This document shows, one piece after another, positions 8,161 through 16,516 of a stretch of DNA of 64,000 nucleotides. The notes under the pieces were generated by a model. That model was not told the DNA's origin. It did not search any database and was given only the letters and a program-made list of their open reading frames with translations. Source of the stretch: Zoogloea dura (GTDB lineage: Bacteria > Pseudomonadota > Gammaproteobacteria > Burkholderiales > Rhodocyclaceae); the NCBI RefSeq assembly GCF_012927165.1, contig NZ_JABBGA010000014.1:1-64000 (forward strand), written 5' to 3'. A program made the translations under genes and the position numbers. Each line of letters opens with the position of its first letter. Positions within the stretch are counted from its first letter, which is position 1.

Positions 8161-8765
8161 GCACGCTGACCCGACAGGTGATCCGTGACGAACACGCCTC
8201 GCTGGCGGCGATGCTGCAGTCCCTCGCCATGATGCTGCGGATGGGGCCGCGGGAGGACCGCCAGGTGTACTTCGAGGTGGTCCGCGCGATGCTGTTCTAC
8301 ATCGACGAGATCCCCGAAAAGCAGCATCACTCGATCGAATCCGGCCTGCTCTTTCCGCGGGTGGCCGAGCGCCTGCCGGAGATGCGCGAGGTGATCGGGC
8401 GGCTCGACCGAGAGCATGCGCGGGGCGAGGAGACCGTGCGCCGGCTGCAGCACGAGCTGCTGGCCTGGGAGCTGCTCGGCGAGACCCGCCGCGATGCCTT
8501 CGAGGCCAGCCTTGCCACCTACCTGCGCTTCTACGAGGAGCACATGCGGCTTGAGGAGGAGCAGGTGCTGCCGGCCGCCGAACGCTGCTTCAGCGCCGCC
8601 GACTGGCAGGAGCTGGACGCCGCCTTCGCACGCAACCACGACCCCCTCGGCCGCCTGCTGGCCGGCGCCGGGGTGAGCGGCCTCGACCCGCTCTACCAGG
8701 CGCTCTTCTCACGCATCGCACGCCTCGCGCCGCCCCCCGTCGGGCTCGGCGAGGCATCAAACTGA
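8157..8765 (+). CDS. hemerythrin-like (HHE) domain protein
   Basis: Small cytosolic all-helical protein of 202 residues with the metal-binding pattern of the HHE/hemerythrin-like family: RDEHASL (His12 region), HHSIESGLLFP, DREHARGEE and EEHMRLEEEQVLP supply histidines and carboxylates for a di-iron site. Such proteins bind or sense O2, NO or iron, or repair iron centres. The start at 8157 overlaps the livM stop, so it is translated with the importer, and the meta-pathway hydratase follows 11 bp later. Possible roles are O2 sensing for oxygenase-dependent catabolism or iron supply to the di-iron hydroxylases; the sequence does not decide. Confidence 0.85.
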   Translation: MSTLTRQVIRDEHASLAAMLQSLAMMLRMGPREDRQVYFEVVRAMLFYIDEIPEKQHHSIESGLLFPRVAERLPEMREVIGRLDREHARGEETVRRLQHELLAWELLGETRRDAFEASLATYLRFYEEHMRLEEEQVLPAAERCFSAADWQELDAAFARNHDPLGRLLAGAGVSGLDPLYQALFSRIARLAPPPVGLGEASN

Positions 8766-8776
8766 AGGAAAGATCC

Positions 8777-9580
8777 ATGGATGCCCAGACCATCGCCGCT
8801 CACGGCGAAGCCCTGTTCCACGCCTGGCAGACGCGCACGCCAGTGCTGCCGCTGCTGGAGCGGATGCCCGACCTGTCCCTGGACGACGCCTACCGCATCC
8901 AGCTCGACTTCGTGTCCCGCCGGGTGGCGGCGGGGGAGACCATCGTCGGCAAGAAGATCGGCGTCACCACCCGGGTGGTGCAGGAGATGCTGGGCGTCTT
9001 CCAGCCCGATTTCGGCCAGCTCACCTCGGGCATGCTGTTCGTGGAGGGCGACGTGGTGGCCCTGGACGGCCTGATCCAGCCCAAGGCCGAGGCCGAGCTG
9101 GCCTTCGTGCTGAAGGACGACCTGGTCGGCCCGGGCATCACCGCCCAGGACGTGATCCGCGCCACCGACTACGTGGTGCCGTGCTTCGAGATCATCGATT
9201 CGCGGATCCGCGACTGGAAGATCCGGATCCAGGACACCGTGGCCGACAACGCCTCCTGCGGCGTCGTCGTCCTCGGCAGGACGCGCGGCAACCCGCGCGA
9301 GCTCGACCTGGCCGGCGCCAGCATGGTGCTCGAGTGCAATGGCGAAGAGCGTTCGCGCAACGCCTTTGCGACGGACGCGGGGGCGCCGGCCGAGGCCGTG
9401 GCCTGGCTCGCCAACACCCTCGGCGAGCTGGGCATCCCCTTCCGCGCCGGCGAGGTCATCCTGTCGGGTTCGCAATCGCCGCTGGTGCCGGTGCGGGACG
9501 GCGACGAGCTGGTGTGCACGGTGAGCGGCCTGGGCAGTTGCCGCGTCCGCTTTGCCGGCAGGAGCGCGGTCGGCTGCTGA
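8777..9580 (+). CDS. dmpE: 2-hydroxypenta-2,4-dienoate hydratase
   Basis: Hydrates 2-hydroxypenta-2,4-dienoate to 4-hydroxy-2-oxovalerate in the lower meta pathway. 267 residues, normal for the DmpE/XylJ/MhpD family. Family segments seen: GKKIGVTTRVVQ, QPKAEAELAFVL (metal-binding Glu residues) and IDSRIRDW...DTVADNASCGVVV. The DTVADNASCG segment matches the hydratase as I recall it from MhpD and differs from the related 4-oxalocrotonate decarboxylase (SVVADNASSTRF). Last gene of the uptake operon, closed by the terminator at 9648-9687. Its product feeds the aldolase/dehydrogenase pair whose gene is cut at the left edge. Confidence 0.92.
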   Translation: MDAQTIAAHGEALFHAWQTRTPVLPLLERMPDLSLDDAYRIQLDFVSRRVAAGETIVGKKIGVTTRVVQEMLGVFQPDFGQLTSGMLFVEGDVVALDGLIQPKAEAELAFVLKDDLVGPGITAQDVIRATDYVVPCFEIIDSRIRDWKIRIQDTVADNASCGVVVLGRTRGNPRELDLAGASMVLECNGEERSRNAFATDAGAPAEAVAWLANTLGELGIPFRAGEVILSGSQSPLVPVRDGDELVCTVSGLGSCRVRFAGRSAVGC

Positions 9581-9604
9581 GGGCGCAGCCGCGATGTACC
9601 CCCG

Positions 9605-9641
9605 ATCGACCGAACCAAGCATTCTCTCCTCTCCGGTCGAT
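9605..9641. repeat. inverted repeat between dmpE and dmpR
   Basis: Perfect 8-bp arms ATCGACCG (9605-9612) and CGGTCGAT (9634-9641) around a 21-nt loop, ending 6 bp before the terminator stem. Possible operator for dmpR expression or the upstream half of an attenuator pair. Confidence 0.4.
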
Positions 9642-9647
9642 TGTTTT

Positions 9648-9687
9648 GCCCCTGGCTGACGCGGCGTCGCCAGGGGCGTTTTTTTTT
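9648..9687 (+). terminator. rho-independent terminator after dmpE
   Basis: GCCCCTGGC (9648-9656) pairs perfectly with GCCAGGGGC (9669-9677); a G and nine T residues follow. It is the clearest intrinsic terminator in the window. The dmpR start codon lies only 20 bp after the T tract. Confidence 0.92.
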
Positions 9688-9707
9688 GAGGAAGGGTGGA
9701 GGCAGGT

Positions 9708-11474
9708 ATGAACTCAAATGGCGTGGACGCCCGCTTCGAGCGGGCCACGATCCGCATCGAAGCGGAGGGGCAGGGCTCGGTGCCACGGCTGGCCGACCTG
9801 CGCGACATCGCGGCCCGGCTGCGCTTTGCGCCGGAAGACGGGCGCATCTGGCTGGATGACGAGCGGGCCATCCTGCTGCGGGCCTCGGTGTTTGCCGGCC
9901 TGCGCCGGGAGCTGCTGGAATCCCTCGGCGAGGACGAGGCGCGTGGCCTGCTGACGCGGATCGGCTATTCCGCCGGGGCCCACGATGCGCGGCTGGCGAT
10001 CAACCTGCGCGGCAGCCGCAACCTGACCGACGTGTTCGCGGTGGGGCCGCAGATGCATGCGCTGGAGGGCTTCGTGGCGGTGGAGCCGATCCGCATCGAG
10101 ATCGATGTGGAGAAGGGCGTGCATTACGTCGAGCAGATCTGGCATGACTCGGTCGAGGCCAGGATGCACATGGAGGCCGCCGGGGTGGCCAGCGAGCCGG
10201 TGTGCTGGATGCAGGCCGGCTATGCCTCGGGCTTCAACACGGCCCTGTTCGGGCGTCCGATCCTGTTTCGCGAGGTGGCCTGCCGGGGCGCCGGCGACCC
10301 CCATTGCCGCATCATCGGCAAGCCGGTGGATGAATGGTGCGATGCCGAGGCCGACCTGCGTTTCCTGCGCCCGGAGGACTTCGTCAATGCCGCCCTGGTG
10401 CGCCGTCGCGCGCCCTTCCAGAACGCGGCGGGGGCGCCGCTCAGCGCCTCGGACCACGACTTCATGGTGGGCTCCTCATCGGGCTTCCTGTCGGCCTGCG
10501 GCAAACTGCAGCAGGTGGCGGGCACCAACGCGGCGGTCCTCCTGCTGGGCGAGACGGGCGTCGGCAAGGAGCGCTTCGCCAAGATGCTGCACCGCCTGAG
10601 CAAGCGCGCGGAGGGGCCTTTCGTGGCCCTCAACTGCGCCGCCATCCCGGAGAACCTGCTCGAGGCGGAGCTCTTCGGGGTCGAGCGCGGTGCCTATACC
10701 GGCGCCGGCGACACCCGCAAGGGGCGTTTTGAACGGGCCGACAAGGGGACGCTGTTCCTCGACGAGATCGGGACGCTCAACGAACCCTCCCAGGCCAAGC
10801 TGCTGCGTGCCCTGCAGGAGCGGGAGATCGAGCGGGTCGGTGGCTCCGCCTCGCGGGCGGTGGATGTGCGGGTGGTGGCGGCCACCAATGTGGATCTCGC
10901 CGCGGCCGTGCGCGAGGGGCGCTTCCGGGCCGACCTGTATTACCGCCTGAATGTCTTCCCGATCCGCATTCCACCCCTGCGCGAGCGCCGCGACGACATC
11001 GTGCTGCTGGTCAACCACTTCATCAACAAATTCTCCGCAGCCCACGGCAAGCGGGTTTCCGGCTTCACTCACCGGGCCATCGCGGCGCTCCTCGGCTACG
11101 ACTATCCGGGCAATGTGCGGGAGCTCGAGAACCTCATCGAGCGCGGCATCATCATGGCGCCGGAGGACAAGGCGATCGACCGCCACCATCTCTTCCAGGC
11201 CGAGGAGGCGCCGGCCGGGGCCCTGCTGGCGATGGACCGGCGGGGCGCGATGAAGCCGCTCAGCCAGCTCGACGACATCGAGCCGCCGGACGAGGACGCG
11301 GTGCAGGACCTGGTGGGGCGGGCCCTGGACCTGGCCATGCCGCTCAAGGCGCTGGAGCTGGGGGCCATGAAGGAGGCGGTGAAGCGGGCCGACGGCAATC
11401 TCTCCCATGCCGCGCGCCTGCTCGGCATGTCCCGGGCCCAGCTGGCCTATCGCCTGGAACGGGACAAGGATTAG
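9708..11474 (+). CDS. dmpR: sigma-54-dependent phenol-responsive activator, DmpR/MopR type
   Basis: Activates phenol catabolic -24/-12 promoters when phenols bind its N-terminal domain. 588 residues: XylR_N/V4R sensor (about 1-210), linker, AAA+ domain with Walker A GETGVGKE (281-288), sigma-54 contact loop GAYTGA (328-333) and Walker [10 protein letters not shown] (347-355), and a Fis-type helix-turn-helix at the end. Residues I recall as the phenol contacts (His, Trp) and zinc ligands (Cys, Glu, Cys, Cys) of MopR are all present with identical spacing: His117, Trp145, Cys166, Glu189, Cys192, Cys200. ATG 9708 has GGAGG 5 nt upstream. It reads toward cluster A, whose genes converge on it. Confidence 0.95.
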   Translation: MNSNGVDARFERATIRIEAEGQGSVPRLADLRDIAARLRFAPEDGRIWLDDERAILLRASVFAGLRRELLESLGEDEARGLLTRIGYSAGAHDARLAINLRGSRNLTDVFAVGPQMHALEGFVAVEPIRIEIDVEKGVHYVEQIWHDSVEARMHMEAAGVASEPVCWMQAGYASGFNTALFGRPILFREVACRGAGDPHCRIIGKPVDEWCDAEADLRFLRPEDFVNAALVRRRAPFQNAAGAPLSASDHDFMVGSSSGFLSACGKLQQVAGTNAAVLLLGETGVGKERFAKMLHRLSKRAEGPFVALNCAAIPENLLEAELFGVERGAYTGAGDTRKGRFERADKGTLFLDEIGTLNEPSQAKLLRALQEREIERVGGSASRAVDVRVVAATNVDLAAAVREGRFRADLYYRLNVFPIRIPPLRERRDDIVLLVNHFINKFSAAHGKRVSGFTHRAIAALLGYDYPGNVRELENLIERGIIMAPEDKAIDRHHLFQAEEAPAGALLAMDRRGAMKPLSQLDDIEPPDEDAVQDLVGRALDLAMPLKALELGAMKEAVKRADGNLSHAARLLGMSRAQLAYRLERDKD

Positions 11475-11490
11475 CCGGGCGGTGCCTGTC

Positions 11491-11519
11491 GCCGGCCCGG
11501 CAGGGCGTGCCGGGCCGGC
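11491..11519. terminator. bidirectional hairpin between dmpR and dmpP-A
   Basis: Perfect 12-bp arms GCCGGCCCGGCA and TGCCGGGCCGGC with a 5-nt loop, placed between two convergent genes. No T tract on either side, so it probably acts as a strong RNA barrier or with Rho. Confidence 0.6.
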
Positions 11520-11526
11520 GCGGTGC

Positions 11527-12594
11527 TCAGAGCTTCCTGAAGAGGGGGCTGCGGGCGGCCTGCGGGTCGTTGTCCGAGGCGGACAGGAACTTCTCGGTGT
11601 AGATGTCCCGCTCGAACAGGCGCCCCTTCATCAGGCTGCGGATGCAGCTCTCGATCATCGGCGGCGGTCCGCACAGGTAGGCCTTGTGGCCGCGGAAGTC
11701 ACCCCCGAAGTGCGCCCATGCCGCGTCGTGGGCGAAGCCCTCGAAGCCTTCCCAGGCGCAGCCCGGGGTGGCGTCGCTGAGGGCCGGCAGGTAGTGGAAG
11801 TTGGGGAAGCGCTGCGCCAGCTGCACGAAGTCCTCGTGGTAGTACAGCTCGGCCCGGTTGCGCGCGCCGTACACCAGGGTGATGGACCGGCTGCAGCCGT
11901 CGCGCTCGAGGAGGTCGAGGATCATCGAGCGCGGACTGGAGAGCCCCGAGCCGCCGGCGATGAAGAGCATCGGCTGCGGGTCGGACTTGCGCACGAAGAA
12001 GCGCCCGAGGGGGCCGCTGAGGGTGACGCTGTCGCCGACCTTGAGGCGTTTGTGGATGTGGCCGGTGGCTTCCCCGCCGGGGACGTGGCGGATGTTCAGC
12101 TCGACCAGCCGCGGATCACCCGGTGGGTTGGCCAGCGAGAAGGCCCGCGGCCGGGCGAGACCCGGCCAGCCCAGGTTGACGTACTGCCCGGCCTGGAAGT
12201 CGAGGCCCGCGCCGTCGAGGGCGATGGTCACCCCCTTGATGGTGGGGGTGAGGTCCTGCAGTGCGGCGATGCGGCCGCTGAAGTCCTGCAGCGGAATGAC
12301 GCGCTGGTCGGGTTCCTCGTCGATGTCCGCCTCGATCTGCAGGTCGCCCAGCGGCGTGGCGCAGCAGGCCAGGCAGCGGCCCTCGTCGCGCTCCAGGTCC
12401 ATCAGGGCGAAGGGCGAGGCCTCGCCGTGGTCCACCTCGCCGTCCGTCACCCGGACCTTGCAGGTGCCGCACAGGCCGTGGCCGCAGGCGTGGGGCAGGT
12501 AGATGCCGTGGCGCAGGGCCGCGTCGAGGAGGGGCTGCCCCTCTTCGACCGGGAAGCTGGCGCCCAGCGGTTCGATTGTGACCGTGTAGCTCAT
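11527..12594 (-). CDS. dmpP: phenol hydroxylase reductase component P (cluster A)
   Basis: NADH:ferredoxin-type reductase that passes electrons from NADH through FAD and a [2Fe-2S] centre to the hydroxylase. 355 residues (DmpP about 353). N-terminal plant-type ferredoxin domain with Cys37, Cys42, Cys45 (CGHGLCGTC) and Cys77 (CLACC), then an FAD domain (RPRAFSLANPP) and an NAD domain (GGSGLSSPRSMI). The start chosen (MSYTVTIEPLG) matches the family; an in-frame ATG 33 bp upstream would overlap dmpO. Last gene of the cluster A operon, next to the hairpin shared with convergent dmpR. Confidence 0.96.
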   Translation of the reverse strand: MSYTVTIEPLGASFPVEEGQPLLDAALRHGIYLPHACGHGLCGTCKVRVTDGEVDHGEASPFALMDLERDEGRCLACCATPLGDLQIEADIDEEPDQRVIPLQDFSGRIAALQDLTPTIKGVTIALDGAGLDFQAGQYVNLGWPGLARPRAFSLANPPGDPRLVELNIRHVPGGEATGHIHKRLKVGDSVTLSGPLGRFFVRKSDPQPMLFIAGGSGLSSPRSMILDLLERDGCSRSITLVYGARNRAELYYHEDFVQLAQRFPNFHYLPALSDATPGCAWEGFEGFAHDAAWAHFGGDFRGHKAYLCGPPPMIESCIRSLMKGRLFERDIYTEKFLSASDNDPQAARSPLFRKL

Positions 12595-12607
12595 GCCCGG
12601 GCCTGCT

Positions 12608-12973
12608 TCAGCTGCCGCTGCCGGCAATGCCGCGCAGGGCCGGGGTGCGCATGCGCAGGAAGGTCTTGTGGCCGAAGCCCTGGTCCTTCAGGGCCGTGTC
12701 CCGCCGCGGCGTGACCGGCTGGTCGGAGGCGAACCATTCGACCTCGGCCCAGTTGATGCGGGGCCAGTCGGGGTGCAGGGCAAAGGCGCTGTGCGCCAGG
12801 AGACTGTCCACCAGTTCGCCGAAGCTGAGTCCGGGCGGGACCAGCAGGGCGATCGGTGCGCAGATCATGGTGTGGTGGTCCCAGCCGACGTAGATGAGCT
12901 GCTGGCCGTGGAAGTTGTCGACGCGGTCGCGTACGAGCGGGTGGGAGGAAGGGGCTTGGCTGTTCGTTTGCAT
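12608..12973 (-). CDS. dmpO: phenol hydroxylase component O (cluster A)
   Basis: Small subunit of the (alpha-beta-gamma)2 oxygenase, 121 residues (DmpO 119). Core VDNFHGQQLIYVGWDHHTMICAP, given here in pieces as VDNFHGQQL and YVGWDHHTM, is family-typical, as is PRINWAEVEWF. It begins 75 bp after the dmpN stop; that gap holds a perfect 10-bp hairpin. The copy in cluster B (43929-44282) is clearly homologous but diverged. Confidence 0.93.
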   Translation of the reverse strand: MQTNSQAPSSHPLVRDRVDNFHGQQLIYVGWDHHTMICAPIALLVPPGLSFGELVDSLLAHSAFALHPDWPRINWAEVEWFASDQPVTPRRDTALKDQGFGHKTFLRMRTPALRGIAGSGS

Positions 12974-12984
12974 GAGGGGCTCCG

Positions 12985-13010
12985 CGTACCGCGCGGGTGT
13001 GCGCGGTACG
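12985..13010 (-). other. intraoperonic hairpin between dmpN-A and dmpO-A
   Basis: CGTACCGCGC (12985-12994) and GCGCGGTACG (13001-13010) form a perfect 10-bp stem with a 6-nt loop. No T tract. Probably an RNA-processing or stabilising element separating oxygenase-subunit messages. Confidence 0.6.
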
Positions 13011-13048
13011 TCTGCTGGATGGAGGGTGGGGAATGGATGGGGGTGGGG

Positions 13049-14632
13049 TCAGGCGGCGGGTGGCGCCTTGGACGCGCCGTCCGGTGACAGGCCCTTCCAG
13101 AGACGCCAGTTGGCTTCGTCCTGCGAGCCCTCGTAGTCCATGTTGTCCTGGCCGGGATTGACGTGGAAGTAGCGCATCACCTCGGCCTCGGCCTGGAAGC
13201 CGGCGGCCTGCGGATCGGCGTCGGGGGCGAAGCAGTTGCCCTGCAGGATCTGGTGGGCCGGCAGCCAGGCGCTGACGTATTTGTCGGGCTGCTGCTCGAA
13301 CACCTCCTGGCAACCGTCGGAGCAGAAGTGGTACTTCTCGCCCTCATGCTCGGTCTCCCGGTGGCTGGTCCGGGTCGGGTCGTCGCCTTCCGTGAAGATC
13401 AGCGGAATCTGGCAGGTCTGGCACAGCATCGGCAGGCTGGGGTTGTAGTAGCGCTTGCCCTCGGCCTGCAGCCGGCGGTAGTGCTCGATGCGCGGGCGGT
13501 AGTGCTGGTCGAAGGTGTTCGGGTACTTTTCCGACAGCCACGCCATGTCCTCGTCGGACGGCAGCCAGACGTGGAAGGCGGCGGCGTCGGAGAAGTTGTA
13601 GAAGGAGTTCCAGGTCTGGTGCGAGAGGTGCTCGGCCTCGGCGACGGATTGTTCCCAGTGCCGCGGCATGCGCAGGCCGTAGCGGGACAGGTCGTTGAAG
13701 AGGGAGCCGCCGTTCTGCACGAAGTAGATCTCCCAGGCTTCCTTCCATGACATCACCTTCCTGGGCAGCATGTAGTCGAGCATCATCGACACTAGGCCGA
13801 GCACCTTGTAGCCACGCCAGAACCACTTGTCCAGGTAGCGCTGGATGATCTCGACGTTGCCCGGGTCCTGCTCCAGCACGAACTTGATGCACTCCAGGCC
13901 GAGGGTCATGTGGCGGGCCTCGTCGGATTGCGACGAGAAGCCGAAGGTGACGGTGGCCATGTCGCCGTTGTAGGCGGCGCCCGACATGAAGGGCATGAAG
14001 ACGAGGTTGGTCAGCAGGTATTCGAGGGCGAAGGAGATGGCGATGATCTGCTCGAAGGGCCCCGACGAGATAGCGTCCTCGAAGAAGGATTTGGGCACCG
14101 ACAGGTACCACAGCCGGTCGTTCATGACGCTGTGGTCGTGCAGGCCGTTGAAGTACTTGTTGTACTGGCTGATGCTGTGGATCTGGGTCTGCACGTGGCG
14201 GAGTTCGTCCACCGCCTGCATCTGGCAGGCGATCGCCGCGCCGGGGCCGGGGAACTGGCGGCCCAGCATGGCAAACAGGCGGTGCGCGTTGTATTCCGCC
14301 GGGGTGATGCCGGTGAAGAACAGCTTGAGGGTGTTGACGTAACGGGCATCCGAGATGTTCAGGTGGCCGTTGTTCTGCTGGAAGGCGTCGAGGACGGCGT
14401 AGAGCTTGCGTTCCTTTTCGGCCTGGTATTTCCAGTAGGCGTCCATGGTCAGGCGGAAGGGGTCTTCCCACTTGTCCCAGTCGTGGATCCTGATGCCTTC
14501 GAGGCCCAGCTGGTCGAAGACCTTGTCCATCGGCTCGTAGGAGGTGTCCCAGCCCAGGCCGCGGGTCATCAGGGCGTATTTTTCCTTGAGGCTCAGCTTC
14601 TTGCCGGCCTGCCCGGTGTGTGTGTTGTTCAT
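13049..14632 (-). CDS. dmpN: phenol hydroxylase large oxygenase subunit N (cluster A)
   Basis: Catalytic alpha subunit of the soluble di-iron monooxygenase converting phenol to catechol. 527 residues. The di-iron ligands expected for the family are visible: Glu113, Glu143 and His146 (DELRH), Glu204, Glu238 and His241 (DEARH). A YHS-type Cys region follows near the C-terminus (CQTCQIP...HFCSDGC). The C-terminal tail (about 480-527, including MRYFHVNPGQDN) resembles Pseudomonas CF600 DmpN as I recall it, and is absent from the cluster B copy. Confidence 0.97.
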   Translation of the reverse strand: MNNTHTGQAGKKLSLKEKYALMTRGLGWDTSYEPMDKVFDQLGLEGIRIHDWDKWEDPFRLTMDAYWKYQAEKERKLYAVLDAFQQNNGHLNISDARYVNTLKLFFTGITPAEYNAHRLFAMLGRQFPGPGAAIACQMQAVDELRHVQTQIHSISQYNKYFNGLHDHSVMNDRLWYLSVPKSFFEDAISSGPFEQIIAISFALEYLLTNLVFMPFMSGAAYNGDMATVTFGFSSQSDEARHMTLGLECIKFVLEQDPGNVEIIQRYLDKWFWRGYKVLGLVSMMLDYMLPRKVMSWKEAWEIYFVQNGGSLFNDLSRYGLRMPRHWEQSVAEAEHLSHQTWNSFYNFSDAAAFHVWLPSDEDMAWLSEKYPNTFDQHYRPRIEHYRRLQAEGKRYYNPSLPMLCQTCQIPLIFTEGDDPTRTSHRETEHEGEKYHFCSDGCQEVFEQQPDKYVSAWLPAHQILQGNCFAPDADPQAAGFQAEAEVMRYFHVNPGQDNMDYEGSQDEANWRLWKGLSPDGASKAPPAA

Positions 14633-14647
14633 CTGCGTGTCTCCTCT

Positions 14648-14929
14648 TCAGCGGTTCCAGTGCAGGACCATCTCGTCCTCGGTCTCATCCACGTTGCCCG
14701 ACAGGGAAATCAGGTTGAGGTTGATGGCCTGGAGGTCCCAGGCCGTGCCGAGGATCTCCTCGACGGTGCTGCGCCTGAGGACGAGGCGTCCGGGGGCGTC
14801 GATCTTGACCATCGCGGGGAGGCGATGGACCACCGCGGCGGGGTTGTCGCGCTGCAGGGCCTCGATGATCGGGCGGGTGTCGTCATTGGTCTGCAGCGCC
14901 ATGAAGACGGTGCTCTGGATCGGGTTCAT
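14648..14929 (-). CDS. dmpM: phenol hydroxylase effector protein M (cluster A)
   Basis: Cofactor-less regulatory protein of 93 residues that binds the oxygenase and couples electron transfer to hydroxylation (MmoB/DmpM family). Seen: VFMALQTNDDTRPIIEALQ, the conserved IDAPGRLVLRR strand and INLNLISLSGNV. Lies 15 bp upstream of dmpN and 11 bp downstream of dmpL, in the canonical K-L-M-N-O-P order. Confidence 0.94.
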   Translation of the reverse strand: MNPIQSTVFMALQTNDDTRPIIEALQRDNPAAVVHRLPAMVKIDAPGRLVLRRSTVEEILGTAWDLQAINLNLISLSGNVDETEDEMVLHWNR

Positions 14930-14940
14930 GGTGTGCGTCC

Positions 14941-15942
14941 TCAGGCCGGGTCAAGGCCAAGCCGGGTCATGCGGAGGTCCAGGGCGGCGACGGCCGCCTC
15001 CAGGCGTTGCGGGCCGTCGCCGCTGTCGATGAGGCGGACCAGCGGGTCGAGGGCTTCGATGGCGCGGCCCTTCCACTCGGCGGCCCAGGCCGACAGCTGC
15101 GCCCGGTTGTCGGCCGATTCGGCGGCGGCGATCTTCAGGCAGGCGTCCACCCACTTCACGTTCTCGCCGTACCAGTCCTTCATGAACTCGGTGAGCATGG
15201 CCAGGTAGGCGGCACCGGGGGCGTCGAGCTCCGTGTGCAGGCGGGCGTACATGACCGGATGCACCAGGCTGTCGAGGACCAGGTTCTGGGCCACGAAGAT
15301 CTCGAACCAGTCCTTGCGGACCAGGCTGTGCTCGGCCAGGCGGCGCAGCCCCTGCCAGGCGGGGTCACCCAGCCAGCGCTCCTTGGCGGCGATCAGCGAC
15401 CGGCCGGAATTGCCGTCGAGGAGCAGGCCGATGCGCGACAGGTATTGGGCGATGCCGAGCCGGTCGGTGGTGTTGTACATGGCGCCCTGGGCCATCGAGC
15501 TGCCGAAGCAGTAGGCGGTGATGAAGCAGTTGTTGAGGTTGGCCGCCCACTCCAGGTGGCGGAAAGGCAGCAGCAAGGCCTCGACCTGGTGCACCTGGCC
15601 GGCCGACAGGGTGGCCAGCAGGCCGTGCCTTTCAACGAACTCGAAGCTCTTCTCGGCCGTCTCCTGCATGCGCGCCCGGTTGAGCACATAGGTGGCGTAG
15701 TAGTACTGGCGCGGATCGCGGAAGTCGTCCCAGTCGCGCATGCAGATCGCCGTGCGCCGGCTGTCGTAGATGTCCCGCTCCGGATCCCAGACCGGGCGGT
15801 AATGGAAGTTGTCGCGCGGCTGCAGGTCGAAGCTGGCCTCCTGGTAGCGGCTGGCCGGCTTGTCTGCGCCGAAGCGGCGGGATGTGCGGGCAAAGGTCTG
15901 GCGTATGGGGTCGATGCTGGCGACCCGGATCTCGACACTCAT
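14941..15942 (-). CDS. dmpL: phenol hydroxylase beta subunit L (cluster A)
   Basis: Structural beta subunit of the oxygenase, 333 residues, ferritin-like fold without metal ligands. Family segments: FARTSRRFGADKPASRYQEA near the start, DPRQYYYATYVLNRARMQ, and AQNLVLDSLVHPVMYARL. It begins 3 bp after the dmpK stop, so translation is probably coupled. Confidence 0.94.
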   Translation of the reverse strand: MSVEIRVASIDPIRQTFARTSRRFGADKPASRYQEASFDLQPRDNFHYRPVWDPERDIYDSRRTAICMRDWDDFRDPRQYYYATYVLNRARMQETAEKSFEFVERHGLLATLSAGQVHQVEALLLPFRHLEWAANLNNCFITAYCFGSSMAQGAMYNTTDRLGIAQYLSRIGLLLDGNSGRSLIAAKERWLGDPAWQGLRRLAEHSLVRKDWFEIFVAQNLVLDSLVHPVMYARLHTELDAPGAAYLAMLTEFMKDWYGENVKWVDACLKIAAAESADNRAQLSAWAAEWKGRAIEALDPLVRLIDSGDGPQRLEAAVAALDLRMTRLGLDPA

Positions 15943-15945
15943 GAT

Positions 15946-16230
15946 TCATGTCTCCTGGCTGTTGTTATGGATGGACTCGGGCTCGGGCAGCCCGTAGAGG
16001 TAGGACTGCTGCCGCTGCAGGGCGCGGGCGGCGGCGTCCTCGCTCATCCGCTCCGTGTCGGGCAGGCGTTCGAAGGCTTCGAACGCCGCACGGGGAAGGA
16101 TGAGTTCGACAGACAGTTCGGCATCGCCCAGGGCGAAGTCGAACTCAATGAAGCCGTCGTCGCGAACATGACGGACGCGAATGAAACGGCGGATGGGATT
16201 GAAGCGGCCCGGGGGCGTGGTGTCTTGCAT
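15946..16230 (-). CDS. dmpK: phenol hydroxylase assembly protein K (cluster A)
   Basis: First gene of the operon, 94 residues. DmpK is not part of the active enzyme; in Pseudomonas it is known to assist loading of iron into the apo-oxygenase. Seen: RFIRVRHVRDDGFIEFDFALG and VELILPRAAFEAF. Start at ATG 16230 with AGGAGA just upstream; a longer in-frame reading to 16332 would run through the sigma-54 promoter and is rejected. The leader from the predicted transcription start is about 33 nt. Confidence 0.9.
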   Translation of the reverse strand: MQDTTPPGRFNPIRRFIRVRHVRDDGFIEFDFALGDAELSVELILPRAAFEAFERLPDTERMSEDAAARALQRQQSYLYGLPEPESIHNNSQET

Positions 16231-16274
16231 GATGTCTCCTGTCTTGCACTCTGGCGGTGCAGTGAGCACATCAT

Positions 16275-16290
16275 TGCAACGGGCATGCCA
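16275..16290 (-). promoter_or_regulatory. sigma-54 promoter of phenol hydroxylase cluster A
   Basis: On the minus strand TGGCAT-GCCCG-TTGCA, five of six bases at -24 and a perfect -12 element with GG-N10-GC spacing. It lies 45 bp upstream of dmpK and fits activation by the DmpR protein encoded at the far end of the cluster. Confidence 0.85.
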
Positions 16291-16323
16291 GGCACCGCCG
16301 CAGGCCCCGAAGTTGTCGGGGCG

Positions 16324-16344
16324 CGAATTCAAGCTGCTGAATCG
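16324..16344. promoter_or_regulatory. inverted repeat upstream of cluster A promoter (possible activator site)
   Basis: CGAATTCA and TGAATCG form an imperfect inverted repeat around AGCTGC, starting 34 bp upstream of the -24 element. It does not match the TTGATC-type DmpR upstream activating sequence I know, and is closer to the promoter than usual, so the link is tentative. Confidence 0.3.
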
Positions 16345-16516
16345 ATTGTTCTTTTTATATGACCGTGGATCGGCCGTGGCAGGGCTCGGCAGGGCCGGGC
16401 GGGCGTGCTTTTCTCAACCGCGCAAAGGGGTGGATGCAGGCCGGAGGCGGTGTTTCATGAAATCCGCAAGCGCCAGGAGCGCGGCCTGGCCCGGGGGCAT
16501 CGTCGAGGAGGGGATG

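Noticed and set aside
8777..9580. 4-oxalocrotonate decarboxylase (dmpH) for the gene called dmpE
   Set aside because: The DTVADNASCG segment and IDSRIRDW match the hydratase branch rather than the decarboxylase.
16291..16516. TTGATC-type DmpR activating sites upstream of cluster A
   Set aside because: No convincing TTGATC/GATCAA pair was found; only the CGAATTCA/TGAATCG repeat, which is listed as tentative.
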